Assembly: GCA_009746045.1 (NCBI GenBank)
Contig: RPFO01000312.1
Coordinates: 20,001 to 84,000 of the forward strand
Direction: 5' to 3'
Length of the DNA: 64,000 bases
Source of the DNA: Mesostigma viride
Lineage: Eukaryota; Streptophyta; Mesostigmatophyceae; Mesostigmatales; Mesostigmataceae
Below the pieces are notes generated by a model. It saw only the letters and a program-made list of their open reading frames with translations, was not told the DNA's origin and ran no database searches. This document shows, piece by piece, positions 46,431 to 55,653 of the stretch. How positions within the stretch are numbered: position 1 is the first letter of the stretch; the number at the start of each line of letters is the position of its first letter. The translations under genes were made by a program, and so were the position numbers.

Positions 46431-47454
46431 GGGCGCCGCCCTGCCATGCGCATGCAAAGCTGTTGCTTGGTCGCCGCTGCCCCTACGGTTTCGCGAGGCA
46501 ACCGCGGTCGCTGCCGCGCCATGAATGGCTGGCTGGCTCTGTGTGAGATCGCTGGCTGCCTCGGTACATGCTAGGTGGCTGCCTGCTTCGCGAGGCAGCT
46601 AACCAGTCTCTTTTTGGGTGAAGCACGGGTAAACAGCGGGTAATGTGGTGTCCATACATACAGCGCTCACATGGCAACGGGCCTCACACGCATGTCGCTG
46701 CCGTGTTGTTGCAGTATTGGGGGTACCTCTAGTCCATTGCGCCTGCGGTGCGGGATCCACTAGACAGTGATGTCTGAGTATTGGGCAGTGTCACTATAAG
46801 TGAGACAACTATATTCGGAAGGCACGTGGCTCGTCCAGGCGACCCCAGCTGGATTGCGACTCATGCACTGCCAGCCATCCCTAGGTTGTCCACACGTGTG
46901 CCACCCGCCTGTGCTGGTTGCCTCATGGGCATGCATGCCACCCACGGCTCCGGCATCGTTATCACATATTTTGGGGAAAGGTGTCACATCTTTGGGGGAC
47001 AAGCGAGATTCAGTTCGTTGGCTGCGTGTTGCTGCTGACCACAGCACAGTGGCCATGTGCTGCTAGCCGTAACGGATGGCAGTGGCATAAAGCATTTCCT
47101 TGTTGGCAAGAAGACACTCGAAACTTAGCTATGGGCGTTGTGGACAGATAAGTGCTGCGCTGGACATGCGCGCCGATTCTTGGAATGGCAGGGGCTAGTG
47201 TCAATGAGAGGCATGTATCAATGAGACAGCCTAGGCTAGTATGGCTCTGAACATCGGCACCAACTGCGTCGGTATGGAGAGCTCCAACACCATGCACGTG
47301 GGTGCTTACGTTGGCTATTATTGGACAATGTATCGTCATTTTAAACTTGGCATGTCAGCAAAGTATGACTTGACATACTCCACTCCATCTTTACAGCATT
47401 GCATGTGCGTGGCTATCTGAGAGTCTGTGAAGTGTCTATGTCGAGACAATTCGT
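46431..47454. other. 3' flank of the HSP40-like gene; no gene seen
   Basis: It holds an imperfect inverted repeat around GCGAGGCA (46494 and 46589). No supported exon, repeat array or transposon end is visible until the TTAATTAA tract at 47455. Confidence 0.45.
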
Positions 47455-47640
47455 TAATTAATTAATTAATCAAGAAAATACCTCCGTTGGGAGAATGTGT
47501 AACACATATCCCTGAGAAGGCGCGTATGGGTTCTAACAGCCTTTTCGCGACCGTCCCGGAGATATCTAACGCCCCGACCCCGGGGGGTTCCCATCCCCCG
47601 GGGGGGGGGGGGGAGGGGGATCCGAACCCCCCACCCCCAA
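47455..47640 (-). mobile_element. 5'-truncated retroelement 3' end, tail class A, plus G-rich stretch
   Basis: Minus strand: ATATGTGTTACACATTCTCCCAACGGAGGTA-like end, with the CTCC-CAAC-GGAG hairpin and a TTAATTAATTAATTAAC tail at 47455. Upstream of it on the minus strand (47560-47625) is a C/G-rich block including a 14-G run that belongs to the host flank or to the element 5' end. Confidence 0.65.
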
Positions 47641-47768
47641 CGTTTTATTAATTAATTAATTAACTAGACTCGTGCTCCCGTTGGGGAGTCACGGAGCATT
47701 GACCCCGATGGATGGATGGATGGGTGCAAACAGTCCTACCGGTCTAATCTATCTACATCAGCTACCTA

Positions 47769-49695
47769 ATAAAAGACTCCCGAAGCCACGAGCCACGAGG
47801 TAGCCATGGCTGACGGCGGAGCTCATAACTTTCACGTTTGAGCACCGAATTCAGCCGTGAATATCACTATCGCTTCGTCTTTCTAAGACGCACATGCTGA
47901 TATAATTTTCCGAATCTAAAACGCAATATATGACGAGCAAACGTCCTTTGACGCAACGCAGTTTGGCGGATGCGCTCGGCCATGAAAATTCTGCAGCTCA
48001 GGCTGCAGCTTCGCTCTCAGGTCCGGCAGGCAGCGGTGACACTAGTCGTGCACTGGTGGTCGCCCAGCAACCTCCCGGGCTTAATGCCTCGCCATCGGCA
48101 TCGCCTGACCCGAAACGCACCCGCTCCGCCGACAAAACAGGAGGGTCCCGCCCCTCTGAACCGCGCTTTCGGCCCCAACCTTTCCAGGTCGATGATCACG
48201 ACTGGACCAACATGTCTCCGTCCGATGCTCTGCACTGCATCTTCTACGGGGACTACGCCTCGCTTTACGACCTGTGCCTCCATCTCTACGACCAAGATCG
48301 CCTCCTCGGCAGCAACGGCAGCCGCTGGACCAACCACGGCATGCTGTTTGGCTGCCCCCGCCCCCAGCTCCAGCACGCCATCCTCAACTCCCTTCTCCAG
48401 CGCTCTGACGGCGAGATCTGGGCTCCATCCATCTCCGCCCCCACCCTCCGTTCCATCCTCATGGAAGCCTTCCAGCAGCACGTGACCCCCCTTGCTGCTG
48501 ACGTCGCAGCAATGGGTGGCCCGCTGGCTGCTGAACTTCCTCACCTCACCGCCACCTCCACTGCCATTTCCGCCTCCACTGCCGACATCAAAGCCCAGCT
48601 CCTCGACCTCGACCAACGCCTTCAAGCCACCGCCACCGCCCTTGAGAGCTTGCATGACACCGCCGGCCTCACCGCCCAAGCGGTGCAGGACATCGCCGCC
48701 CAGCCGGCGCCTGCTGGCCCGGCCGGCGATGCTCCCTCAACCTGGGTTGACTTGCTTAAGCAGCACACCACCTCCACCACCTCCAGCATCACGGCACAAC
48801 TCAAGCAACAAGCCCTCGACCTTCGCGAGGAAGCCGACATCGCCCGGCGCAGCCACAATGTCATCGTCAAGCGCTTCGACCAGCCGGCAGGTGAGACCTC
48901 CACGAGCCTTCTTGAGGCATTTAAGCGCGACATTTTTGCCCCCATGCAACTCACTGGTGAGCTGCAGATGTCGGCTGTCCGCCTCCCCCGCGCGCGGGGG
49001 GAGGCTGGCCCGGCACCCGTGCTCCTCACCTTTAAGTACATGGCGGACAAGCTGTCGTTCCTTAAATGCCGCAAGAAGCTCTCGGAGACTCGCTTCACGC
49101 TGGACGACGACTTGACCCTGGCCCAGCAACAGCGGCGACGCGAGCTATGGCCGACCTACCTTCAGCTCCGGCAGAGCGCAAGGGGGAAGCCGGTATACTG
49201 GAGGGGGGCGGTCATCCACATTGACCACAAGCCCTTGCAGGCCCCCCCTGCCACCTCAGACTAGGGAATATATACCAGTAGTGTAGATTAGTCAGGCTTA
49301 GCCTAGCATGTGGCCCACGTGCATGTGCGCCCATAATGGCCCCCATGGATGATGCCTTCAGAATTTAGCCACCCCCTGCCTATAATGGGACCCCCATGGA
49401 TGTCACATTAAGAATTTAGCCATGCTATGCCATGCAGAGAGATGCTCTCTGTCGAGAAGCCATGCCCTAGCTCTTGTGTAGCCATGAAGATCTTCCCCCA
49501 CATGACATACTCCCCCTTAGCTGGGCATAGTGTGAAGCTCATGAGGGTGGCGCAGGTGCCCTGGTGCACCTAGAGCAAGGGTAGCTTACATTCCCACCCT
49601 TGCAGGAAGTAGCCCAGAATGTATTAAAAGCCATATGCCCCTTCTCAGGGATATGTGCTACATGTACTCCCAACGGAGTTATGTTTCTAATTAAT
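47769..49695 (+). mobile_element. H2: intact ORF1-only non-LTR retroelement, 1.93 kb
   Basis: It is bounded by a 10-12-bp target-site duplication (ATCAGCTACCTA at 47757-47768 and 49694-49705; two bases are ambiguous with the tail). The site is unbroken in the related LINE at about 54018. It begins with CCACGAG repeats and a leader shared with H1, encodes a single 444-residue ORF1, and has a 430-bp 3' UTR. It ends with the ACTCCCAACGGAGT hairpin, TATGTTTC and TAATTAAT. It has no endonuclease or RT, so the machinery must come from elsewhere. Structurally it parallels mammalian HAL1 (half-L1). Confidence 0.88.
47930..49264 (+). CDS. L1 ORF1p-like RNA-binding protein of element H2
   Basis: 444 codons, intact, starting ATGACGAGCAAACG. 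Residues 1-75 are Ser/Ala/Pro-rich with a basic KRTR patch. An ordered region unique to the family follows (DWTNMSPSDALHCIFYGDYA, LQHAILNSLLQR). The Ala/Thr-rich heptad stretch (about 205-300) could form a coiled coil. The C terminus matches the L1 ORF1p plan: an RRM-like part from HNVIVKRFD through PVLLTFKYMADKLSFLKCRKK, then the C-terminal domain with TLAQQQRRRELWPTYLQLRQ and KPVYWRGAVIHIDH. ORF1p trimers coat element RNA and act as nucleic-acid chaperones in the cytoplasmic RNP. Intactness in an element without ORF2 suggests recent activity or selection on the protein. The stop lies at 49262-49264. Confidence 0.85.
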   Translation: MTSKRPLTQRSLADALGHENSAAQAAASLSGPAGSGDTSRALVVAQQPPGLNASPSASPDPKRTRSADKTGGSRPSEPRFRPQPFQVDDHDWTNMSPSDALHCIFYGDYASLYDLCLHLYDQDRLLGSNGSRWTNHGMLFGCPRPQLQHAILNSLLQRSDGEIWAPSISAPTLRSILMEAFQQHVTPLAADVAAMGGPLAAELPHLTATSTAISASTADIKAQLLDLDQRLQATATALESLHDTAGLTAQAVQDIAAQPAPAGPAGDAPSTWVDLLKQHTTSTTSSITAQLKQQALDLREEADIARRSHNVIVKRFDQPAGETSTSLLEAFKRDIFAPMQLTGELQMSAVRLPRARGEAGPAPVLLTFKYMADKLSFLKCRKKLSETRFTLDDDLTLAQQQRRRELWPTYLQLRQSARGKPVYWRGAVIHIDHKPLQAPPATSD

Positions 49696-49759
49696 CAGCT
49701 ACCTACAACATCTATCTAAACAACATCACTAACTACAACATCTATCTAAACAACATCAC

Positions 49760-50387
49760 GCTACCCTACTAGGGGAGCTCTCTGGCGTGCCTCCCGCGGG
49801 TTTGCACACGCGGGCGCTTCCCCACAGGGGGGGGCTCGTTGTCCTCTATGACCTGGGCCCACTTGGCCTTGTCCATCATCGATCTTCTTGTTAGATGGTG
49901 CGCACTTGGATAGATGGCAAGTAGTGATGAAGGAGACCACCCCCAAGCCTGTGGGGGCTCCGCGTGTGACCAAGTATGGCATTCATAGCGATTCGGGCCG
50001 CGGTGCCCACACCCCTGTACATAACTAGGACCTAGATAGCTTCCACCATCCATTCCATCCCATGTTCCCCTCCCACTGAGGACTTATGCTCACGTGACGC
50101 AGTCACGTGTCTATTAATTAATTACTTAATCATCTTCTTCCAAATCACGGCACGGAGAGGCCTATGTAGGCCCCCCATGTCCTCTACTAGCTGTTCTTTG
50201 AAGGTGCGGGCCTTGCGGCGTCTAACATCACGGGGCCCGGCCCCCGTCAGGAGGCGCTGGCCAGGCTGAGCTGGTCGCAGTCCCGCGGGGGGGCAACGTG
50301 AGGTGTCTACCTGGTTGGTGCGAGCTAGGTGCCCTACTAGCTGCAGGCGCCGCTGCTTAATGGTGCTGGTGATATATGGCATGCCCT
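49760..50387 (-). pseudogene. LINE ORF2 C-terminal fragment interrupted by the 248-bp insertion
   Basis: The minus strand reads TIKQRRLQLVGHLARTNQVDTSRCPP, then FKEQLVEDMGGLHRPLRAVIWKKM, then across the insertion MMDKAKWAQVIEDNEPPPVGKRPRVQTRGRHA. The RRLQ..GHLAR block is common near the end of LINE reverse-transcriptase proteins. It is only the last part of ORF2 and is not functional. Confidence 0.8.
49881..50128 (+). mobile_element. 248-bp retroelement insertion with class C tail
   Basis: Flanked by ATCATC at 49875-49880 and 50129-50134, inside LINE-1 coding sequence; the related LINE at 54168-54180 has the site empty. It ends with GAGGACTTATGCTCACGTGACG, then the CAGTCACGTG arm (perfect 7-bp stem) and TCTATTAATTAATTACTTA. 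It has no coding capacity: either a 5'-truncated LINE of a third family or a short non-autonomous element. Confidence 0.82.
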
Positions 50388-51107
50388 GCAGTGACTGGCC
50401 ATACGCGATACGCGTCGTACTCGGCCCCAGGTGTATAATGTATAATACGCGGTGTATAATGTATTATACGCTGATCGTACGCTAACCGTTGAGAACCCCT
50501 TTTTTGGCATGATTTTGAGGGCCGGTTTTCAACATTCTGAGCAACCAAGCATAGTCTGCTGGTATTTTTGCCATACCTTTTGCCTGCCTGCATGCTATAC
50601 ATGACATATATAGCATGACCTTGGCATTGCCATCACTACCTCAATACAAGCATAGTTTCTAACGGTCTAACTTGATAGTTTCTCTTCAAAATCGAGACAA
50701 CATGCAACTAAGTATCAATACCAGTATCAATGCACAACTCACTGGAAAGGATATTAAATTTGTAGAACTCAAGATATGCATGCACTATACATTGCCCCGA
50801 GGTGTCGATGACATTGAAGGGCGTCGATGGCATTGAAAGGCGCAAATGAATGCCTCGCACAGCTCCTCGATGGTCCAGCTGCTCTTTGCTGAGCCCATAA
50901 GGTGCGGGCAAATTACCGTCGGTGGATTGGCCCTTTGATGATCCGCTTGGCCCAGCCGCCCCAGCAGCGCGCCCCGAGGTGTTGCTGGCATGAGCGGACA
51001 CCCAGTTAGAGGCGTCGGTTTCTACAACGTCTGCAAGCCTGTCTTTAAGTGCCGCCCGCACATCAGCCTGCTTCTTGGCGTCACTAGTCGCCTTCGATCC
51101 TCTTCCT

Positions 51108-51160
51108 GGTATTAATTAATTAAACACGTGCTCCCGTTGGGGAGTCACGGAGCACTGAAG
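51108..51160 (-). mobile_element. Class B 3' tail of the ORF1 element inside the hAT-like transposon
   Basis: Minus strand: GGGATTAAAAGCACTTCAGTGCT, where AGCACT and AGTGCT can pair, then a GTGCTCC...GGGAGCAC stem, CGTGTT and TAATTAATTAATAC. It is the clearest class B example with two successive hairpins. Confidence 0.75.
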
Positions 51161-51528
51161 TGCTTTTAATCCCTGTGTGTGCACTACAGGAGAAAGGGCA
51201 GAGACCCCCAGTCTCCTTCATGCCAAAGGCATGCCACAGCTGCAATCGGGCGCGGCTAGCTAAAAGGACAGGCTAACGATCCGGCAAACTGTGGGTGCAA
51301 TAAGACCCATGTAAGCGGGGCATAACAAGTATAGCGTGGGCAAGTAATCTGACCATAGCACGGGCGTAGCATGGCTGTGCTAGGACTAGGCTAAGGCTAT
51401 GGCGGGTTGTGTACCGTGCGTTGGCGGCACGTGACTAGGTATGTTGGCACAGCTAGGCGAACATTCTAGGCATGGCTGCCTTAGCGGCAGTGACTCCAAT
51501 GGTTACAATTGCTAGGGCTATTGCTATT

Positions 51529-52203
51529 CTAGCCCGCTGGGGGCGTCCACATCTTGTGGTTGATCATCAGGTCCCCGCCCCTCCAGTACACCTTGGGCTT
51601 CTGGGGGTCCTGCTTATGGCGGAGGTATTCCGGCCACAGGTCGCGTCGCTGCTGTTGCTGAGCGGGGGTCAGGTCGTCATCCAGCGTCCAGGTGAGGTCG
51701 TGCAACCTCTTGCGACGAGAGAGGAACCGCTGCTTATCCTCAGGGGAGGGGAAGGTGAGCAGGACGGGTGGGGGAGCCGCCTTGTCCCGTGAGTGGGGAA
51801 GGCGGTGGCACCCACGCAGTTCTACCTCACCTACCAGGCCCATGAGGGTAAGAAGCTGGTTCTTGAGCTCGTCAGCAAGAGAGGTTGACGTCTCACCTGG
51901 CTTCTGGGGGAAGCGACGTAGCACCACGCGGCACTCGCGGCGAGCGCGGTCGGTGACCTCCCGTTGCTGGGCCTGGCGGTGGTCCTCCAGCTCCTGGAGC
52001 TTCGTGGTATTGCTTTCCTTCTCCGCCTGCTCGACCAGCAGCCTGTCGAGTACTCCATCATCCATGTAGTAGTTATTTTTCTGCTGCCCATTCTTGAGGA
52101 TGCGCTCTTTGCTAATGTATGTCCAGACAGTTTCGGATGTGGCCTCTTCTTCATCGGGCCGCACATCATCACCGTGTTCCATTGACTCATTCGTGTCAGC
52201 CAT
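51529..52203 (-). CDS. Second L1 ORF1p-like protein, 224 residues, with class B tail
   Basis: Start MADTNESMEHGDDVRPDEEE at 52203. The frame is open further upstream, but this is the first plausible ATG. An acidic N terminus is followed by a predicted coiled coil (LLVEQAEKESNTTKLQELED), then RRM-like (RRECRVVLRRFPQ to PVLLTFPSPEDKQRFLSRRKR) and C-terminal blocks (TLDDDLTPAQQQQRRDLWPEY, PKVYWRGGDLMINHK). It is shorter than the H2 protein and lacks its long N-terminal region. The class B hairpin and a TAAT tail at 51110-51150 follow 380 bp after the stop with no ORF2 between, so it may be a second ORF1-only family. Confidence 0.75.
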   Translation of the reverse strand: MADTNESMEHGDDVRPDEEEATSETVWTYISKERILKNGQQKNNYYMDDGVLDRLLVEQAEKESNTTKLQELEDHRQAQQREVTDRARRECRVVLRRFPQKPGETSTSLADELKNQLLTLMGLVGEVELRGCHRLPHSRDKAAPPPVLLTFPSPEDKQRFLSRRKRLHDLTWTLDDDLTPAQQQQRRDLWPEYLRHKQDPQKPKVYWRGGDLMINHKMWTPPAG

Positions 52204-52783
52204 GCCTGGATGTCGATATGCTACGATATAGGTGCCAGACGCCACCACGACGTTGCTGGCACACCTTATCACCTTCTTGATGATGAATCTTCAGCCTTCC
52301 CGCCTTCACATTCCCGCCTTCACAAGTCACAATGAACGCGCTTTTAGCTTTAGTGCATTATACACTAGCTAGCTCATCACACAATTATTTGTTCCTACTA
52401 CAGGTCGGCGCGCCGCAGTCTAGGCAAGCAACGCGGGCTGTAAAATGATGCCAAAACCCACCACGTAAGCCAAAAACACGCCGAAAATACGCGGAAATAC
52501 GCGAAAATACGCAAAAATACGCGACGCGTATGAAAGTACCCCATTTTCATACGCGCTGCTCGCGTATCGCAAATAATACGCATCATACGGCGTATAATAC
52601 GGCGTATGGCCAGTCACTGAATTGCCCTGGTAAAGGTCCTCATTGCGGACATGAGTAGCATATCCTACTCTGAAAATGGATCGCAGCATGTTGGTGACCG
52701 CGCCGTCCAGCTTGCGGGCCAGGTCGGCGGTGAGGGTCTGGACTACACGTCTCGGCCCCATACGTGAGAACACGACGTTTTAT

Positions 52784-53335
52784 GAGTGGGTGGGTGTGGA
52801 GGTCTGACCCACCCACCCCTGACCCCTCCCCCCCCCCCCTGGGGGCCATTACCTGTGCCGCCCATTTTTTCCCGCCCAGGCTTTGCTGCCGAGGTTTCTC
52901 CCCCAAGACTTCCATTAATGTCCGCTGCCAAGGTCATCACCGAACCTTGGTCTCATATACATTAAAAATATAATTACTTACAGCAGAGTGAAAGCACTCA
53001 AACCAAAGCAAATGCCCAGCTATAAACCTATGTACAGAGCCATGTCAAAGCTCTATACTACGATAAGACCAATGGAAACTCCTCACGGGAGGAACCTAAT
53101 AGCCCTGCTGCACCGCAAAATCAGCCCGCGTACGGCGGAGCATGATGTCAGCCATGGCCCGAGTCAGCGCCACCGACAAGCGCTGACGCCAATATGACAT
53201 CCAGGTCCGCGCCGACCATGGGGCCCGCTGGTCTCATTAATTAATTCCGCTGGTCTCATATACATCACAATACAAGTCTATTTAAGTGAGACAACTTTTT
53301 TTTAAAAAGCCGCCAAGCCGTTCCCAAGGTCAATT
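52784..53335. other. Intergenic sequence with decayed LINE relic; no gene seen
   Basis: The target flank of LINE-1 (GAGTGGGTGGGTG, C-rich run at 52830) is followed by sequence at 53090-53220 resembling the relic at 29200-29540. TTAATTAATT occurs at 53237. No intact frame. Confidence 0.45.
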
Positions 53336-53897
53336 CATTAATTAATTATAATTAATTATAATTAATTATAATTAATTAATTAATTAAGGAACATTACATA
53401 CTCCGTTGGGAGTATATGTAGCACATAATCCTGAGACGGGGCATATGGCTTTTAATACATTCTGGGCTACTTCCTGCAAGGGTAGGTGTAACTCTACACA
53501 AGCTCTTCTTGGTGCACAAAGTGCATCTGCACCACCATTATGTACCAGAGCTAGCTCAAAGGCCTGGCATGGGGTGGTAGATCATCATGGCAAAACAATG
53601 GCTACTAGGGCATGGCTTCTCAGCAGAGAGTAGCTCTCTGCATGGGCACAGCATAACTAAATTAAGCTAGGCATCATCTGGGGTGGGGCACATCATAGGC
53701 ACACATGTACATGGCTAAATAATGCTGAGGTAGATCAGCTGGTATGGGGCCCGAAATAGGCGTACATGATGTACGTGGCTACTGGCTAGGCCTTACTATT
53801 CTACACTACTGCTGCTGTATTCCCCTAAGCTGGCTGGGGTGTCTGGAGGTGCTGGGGCCGCGGGGGTCGCTTGCCAGGGCTTGTGGCCGACGTAGAT

Positions 53898-55653
53898 TAA
53901 TTAATTCATTAATTAATTAATTAGACTCGTGCTCCCGTTGGGGAGTCACGGAGCATTAACCCCGATGGATGGAAGGGCATGCGTGCAAACAATCCTACCG
54001 GTCTAAGCTATCTACATCAGCTACCTACGGCATCTATCTAACCGCATTACTACCTACAGCATCTATCTATACAGCACTGGCGTGCCTCCCACGGGTTTGC
54101 ACACGCGGGCGCTTCCCCACAGGAGGGGGCTCGTTGTCCTCTATGACCTGGGCCCACTAATTGGCCTTGTCCATCATCTTCTTCCAAATCACGGCACGGA
54201 GAGGCCTAGGCCCCCCATGTCCTCTACTAGCTGTTCTTTGAAGGTGCGGGCCTTGCGGCGTCTAACATCACGGGGCCCTGCCCACGTCAGGAGGTGCCGG
54301 CCAGGCTGAGCTGGTCGCAGTCCCGCGGGGGGACCACGTGAGGTGTCTACCTGGTTGGTGCGAGCTAGGTGCCCTACTAGCTGCAGGCGCCGCTGCTGAT
54401 GTATGGCATGCGCTGGTACAGGTCCTCATTGCGGACATGAGCAGCATATCCTACTCTGAAAATGGAACGCAGCATGTCTGAAAATGGAAGACCTTTTCAG
54501 TGGTTTTCCATTTGCGGGTATTTCCTCGTAAATGGTGGGAGAGCGATCGCAGCAATGGTGCTCACCACTAGACACTCCCGGCCAGTTAGGCTCGAAACAC
54601 ACGCCCTGATCAAGCATGCTGTTTCCGGCCCCACCGTCTATAGGTCATCTAGTCGCTCTACACGTAAGCCAGCCATTATTTCAATGCACACGGCTACACA
54701 TTTCCATCACCATTCCTCTTCATCATCCTGAACGACTCGAACACGCGGACAAGATAACGGCAGGCTCGAGCTACCATGGTCCGGATTCTCCCGATTTCTG
54801 GCGCCTGCGCTGGTTGTCTCCTTGATGTTGGTGACCGCGCCGTCCAGCTTGCGGGCCAGGTCGGCGGTGAGGATCCACGTCTCGGCCCCATACGTGAGAA
54901 CAGGAAGGACGAGGACCTTGAACAGGTCCTGTTTCTCAATCTTGCCTAGGGGCTTGCGCCACAGGGCCCGGTACTGGCGTAAAGCGTGCCAGGCGAGGGA
55001 GTTGCGATGATCCACATCAACCTCGATCGCAGCTGGGGAGCAGGCTGCCCAGCAGCTTAACGCGGTCCCGATACAGGACTCGAGAGCCGTCGAGGAGATA
55101 GAGGAATGGCGGTGAGTGGGTGAGCCCAACCGCCAGGGCCTCTGTCTTCTTGCTGACCTCAAGCCCCACTGCACGGGCCTCGAGAGCCAGGCAGTCAAGC
55201 CATGTCTGCACGTGCATGCCCAGTGTCCTCGAAGAGGGTGGTGTCGTCTGCGTTGATGATGTCTGCCAGCCGAATCGCCGTGTCCGCTCCGCCATGCCAG
55301 AATTTGTTAGCAACCTGCACCCCTGGTTCCCTACCCACGATGCGGGCAAATCGCTTGCGCGCCTGAATCATTACGTATTCGACCACAATAATGAACAGGT
55401 AGGGCGACAGCACGCCGAGCCCTGCCATGCACACACCCTTCTGTTAAGGGCATGGTGGCGTGGTCCCGTAAGAAGTGCGCCGAAGTGGTGGACCCTTCAT
55501 ACAGGTTGCGGATGACAGCAATTAGGGGGCGGGGGAACCGGAACAGCTCGAGGATGTCCCAAAGCGCAGGCCAGAAAACCGAATCGAAGGCTTTGATGAA
55601 GTCCACCAGCACAAGGTGCAAAGGGGACTCACCAGGCTGAAGGCGTTGCAGTT
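53898..55653 (-). mobile_element. LINE-2 copy: 5'-truncated non-LTR retrotransposon with RT core and class B tail
   Basis: Its 1,756 bp are flanked by the 11-bp duplication CCGACGTAGAT. The 3' end has the class B hairpin (GCTCC..CCCCAACGGGAGC) and TAATTAATTAATTAATGAATTAATTA. At 54478-54829 about 350 bp of unrelated sequence interrupt the order seen in LINE-1. The class B tail on an RT-bearing element makes this family the likely autonomous partner. Confidence 0.82.
54168..55624 (-). pseudogene. LINE ORF2 reverse-transcriptase fragment
   Basis: Minus-strand pieces in three frames carry RT motif A (LVLVDFIKAFDSVFWPAL), motif B (VLSPYLFIIVVEYVM), motif C as INADDTTLF, the connection sequence LEVSKKTEALAVG, VLTYGAETWILTADLARKLDG, and the C-terminal VGHLAR-type block. 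No endonuclease remains because the copy is 5'-truncated. The usual Phe/Tyr-Ala-Asp-Asp reads Asn-Ala-Asp-Asp, probably a mutation. It belongs to an ORF1-bearing LINE lineage; L1-like is the best guess. Confidence 0.82.

Larger units (their letters stand above)
50389..52619. mobile_element. hAT-like DNA transposon with nested ORF1 element, 2.2 kb
   Basis: The inverted termini CAGTGACTGGCCATACGC match over 18 bp (50389-50406 and the complement ending 52619). Subterminal zones on both sides are packed with TATACGC/GCGTAT motifs, as expected for transposase-binding repeats. TGCCCTG flanks it on the left (50382-50388) and recurs at 52623-52629 after two extra bases, consistent with an 8-bp duplication that has mutated. 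CAGNG termini and 8-bp duplications point to hAT. No transposase is visible; the interior is largely a retroelement carrying the ORF1 at 51529-52203. Confidence 0.72.
47649..52774 (-). mobile_element. LINE-1 copy: 5'-truncated non-LTR retrotransposon split by three later insertions
   Basis: A 9-bp target-site duplication, ACGTTTTAT, lies at 47640-47648 and 52775-52783. The LINE itself is only about 0.7 kb: 52774-52620 (end of RT, VLTYGAET and ADLARKLDGAVTN..RSIFRVGYATH), 50388-50129 (RRLQLVGHLAR block), 49880-49706 (MMDKAKWAQVIEDNEPPP block and 3' UTR) and 47768-47649 (3' UTR, class B hairpin and TAAT tail). The gaps are filled by a hAT-like element, a class-C retroelement and H2. A second LINE copy at 53898-55653 lacks these insertions and shows the uninterrupted order. 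Confidence 0.85.
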
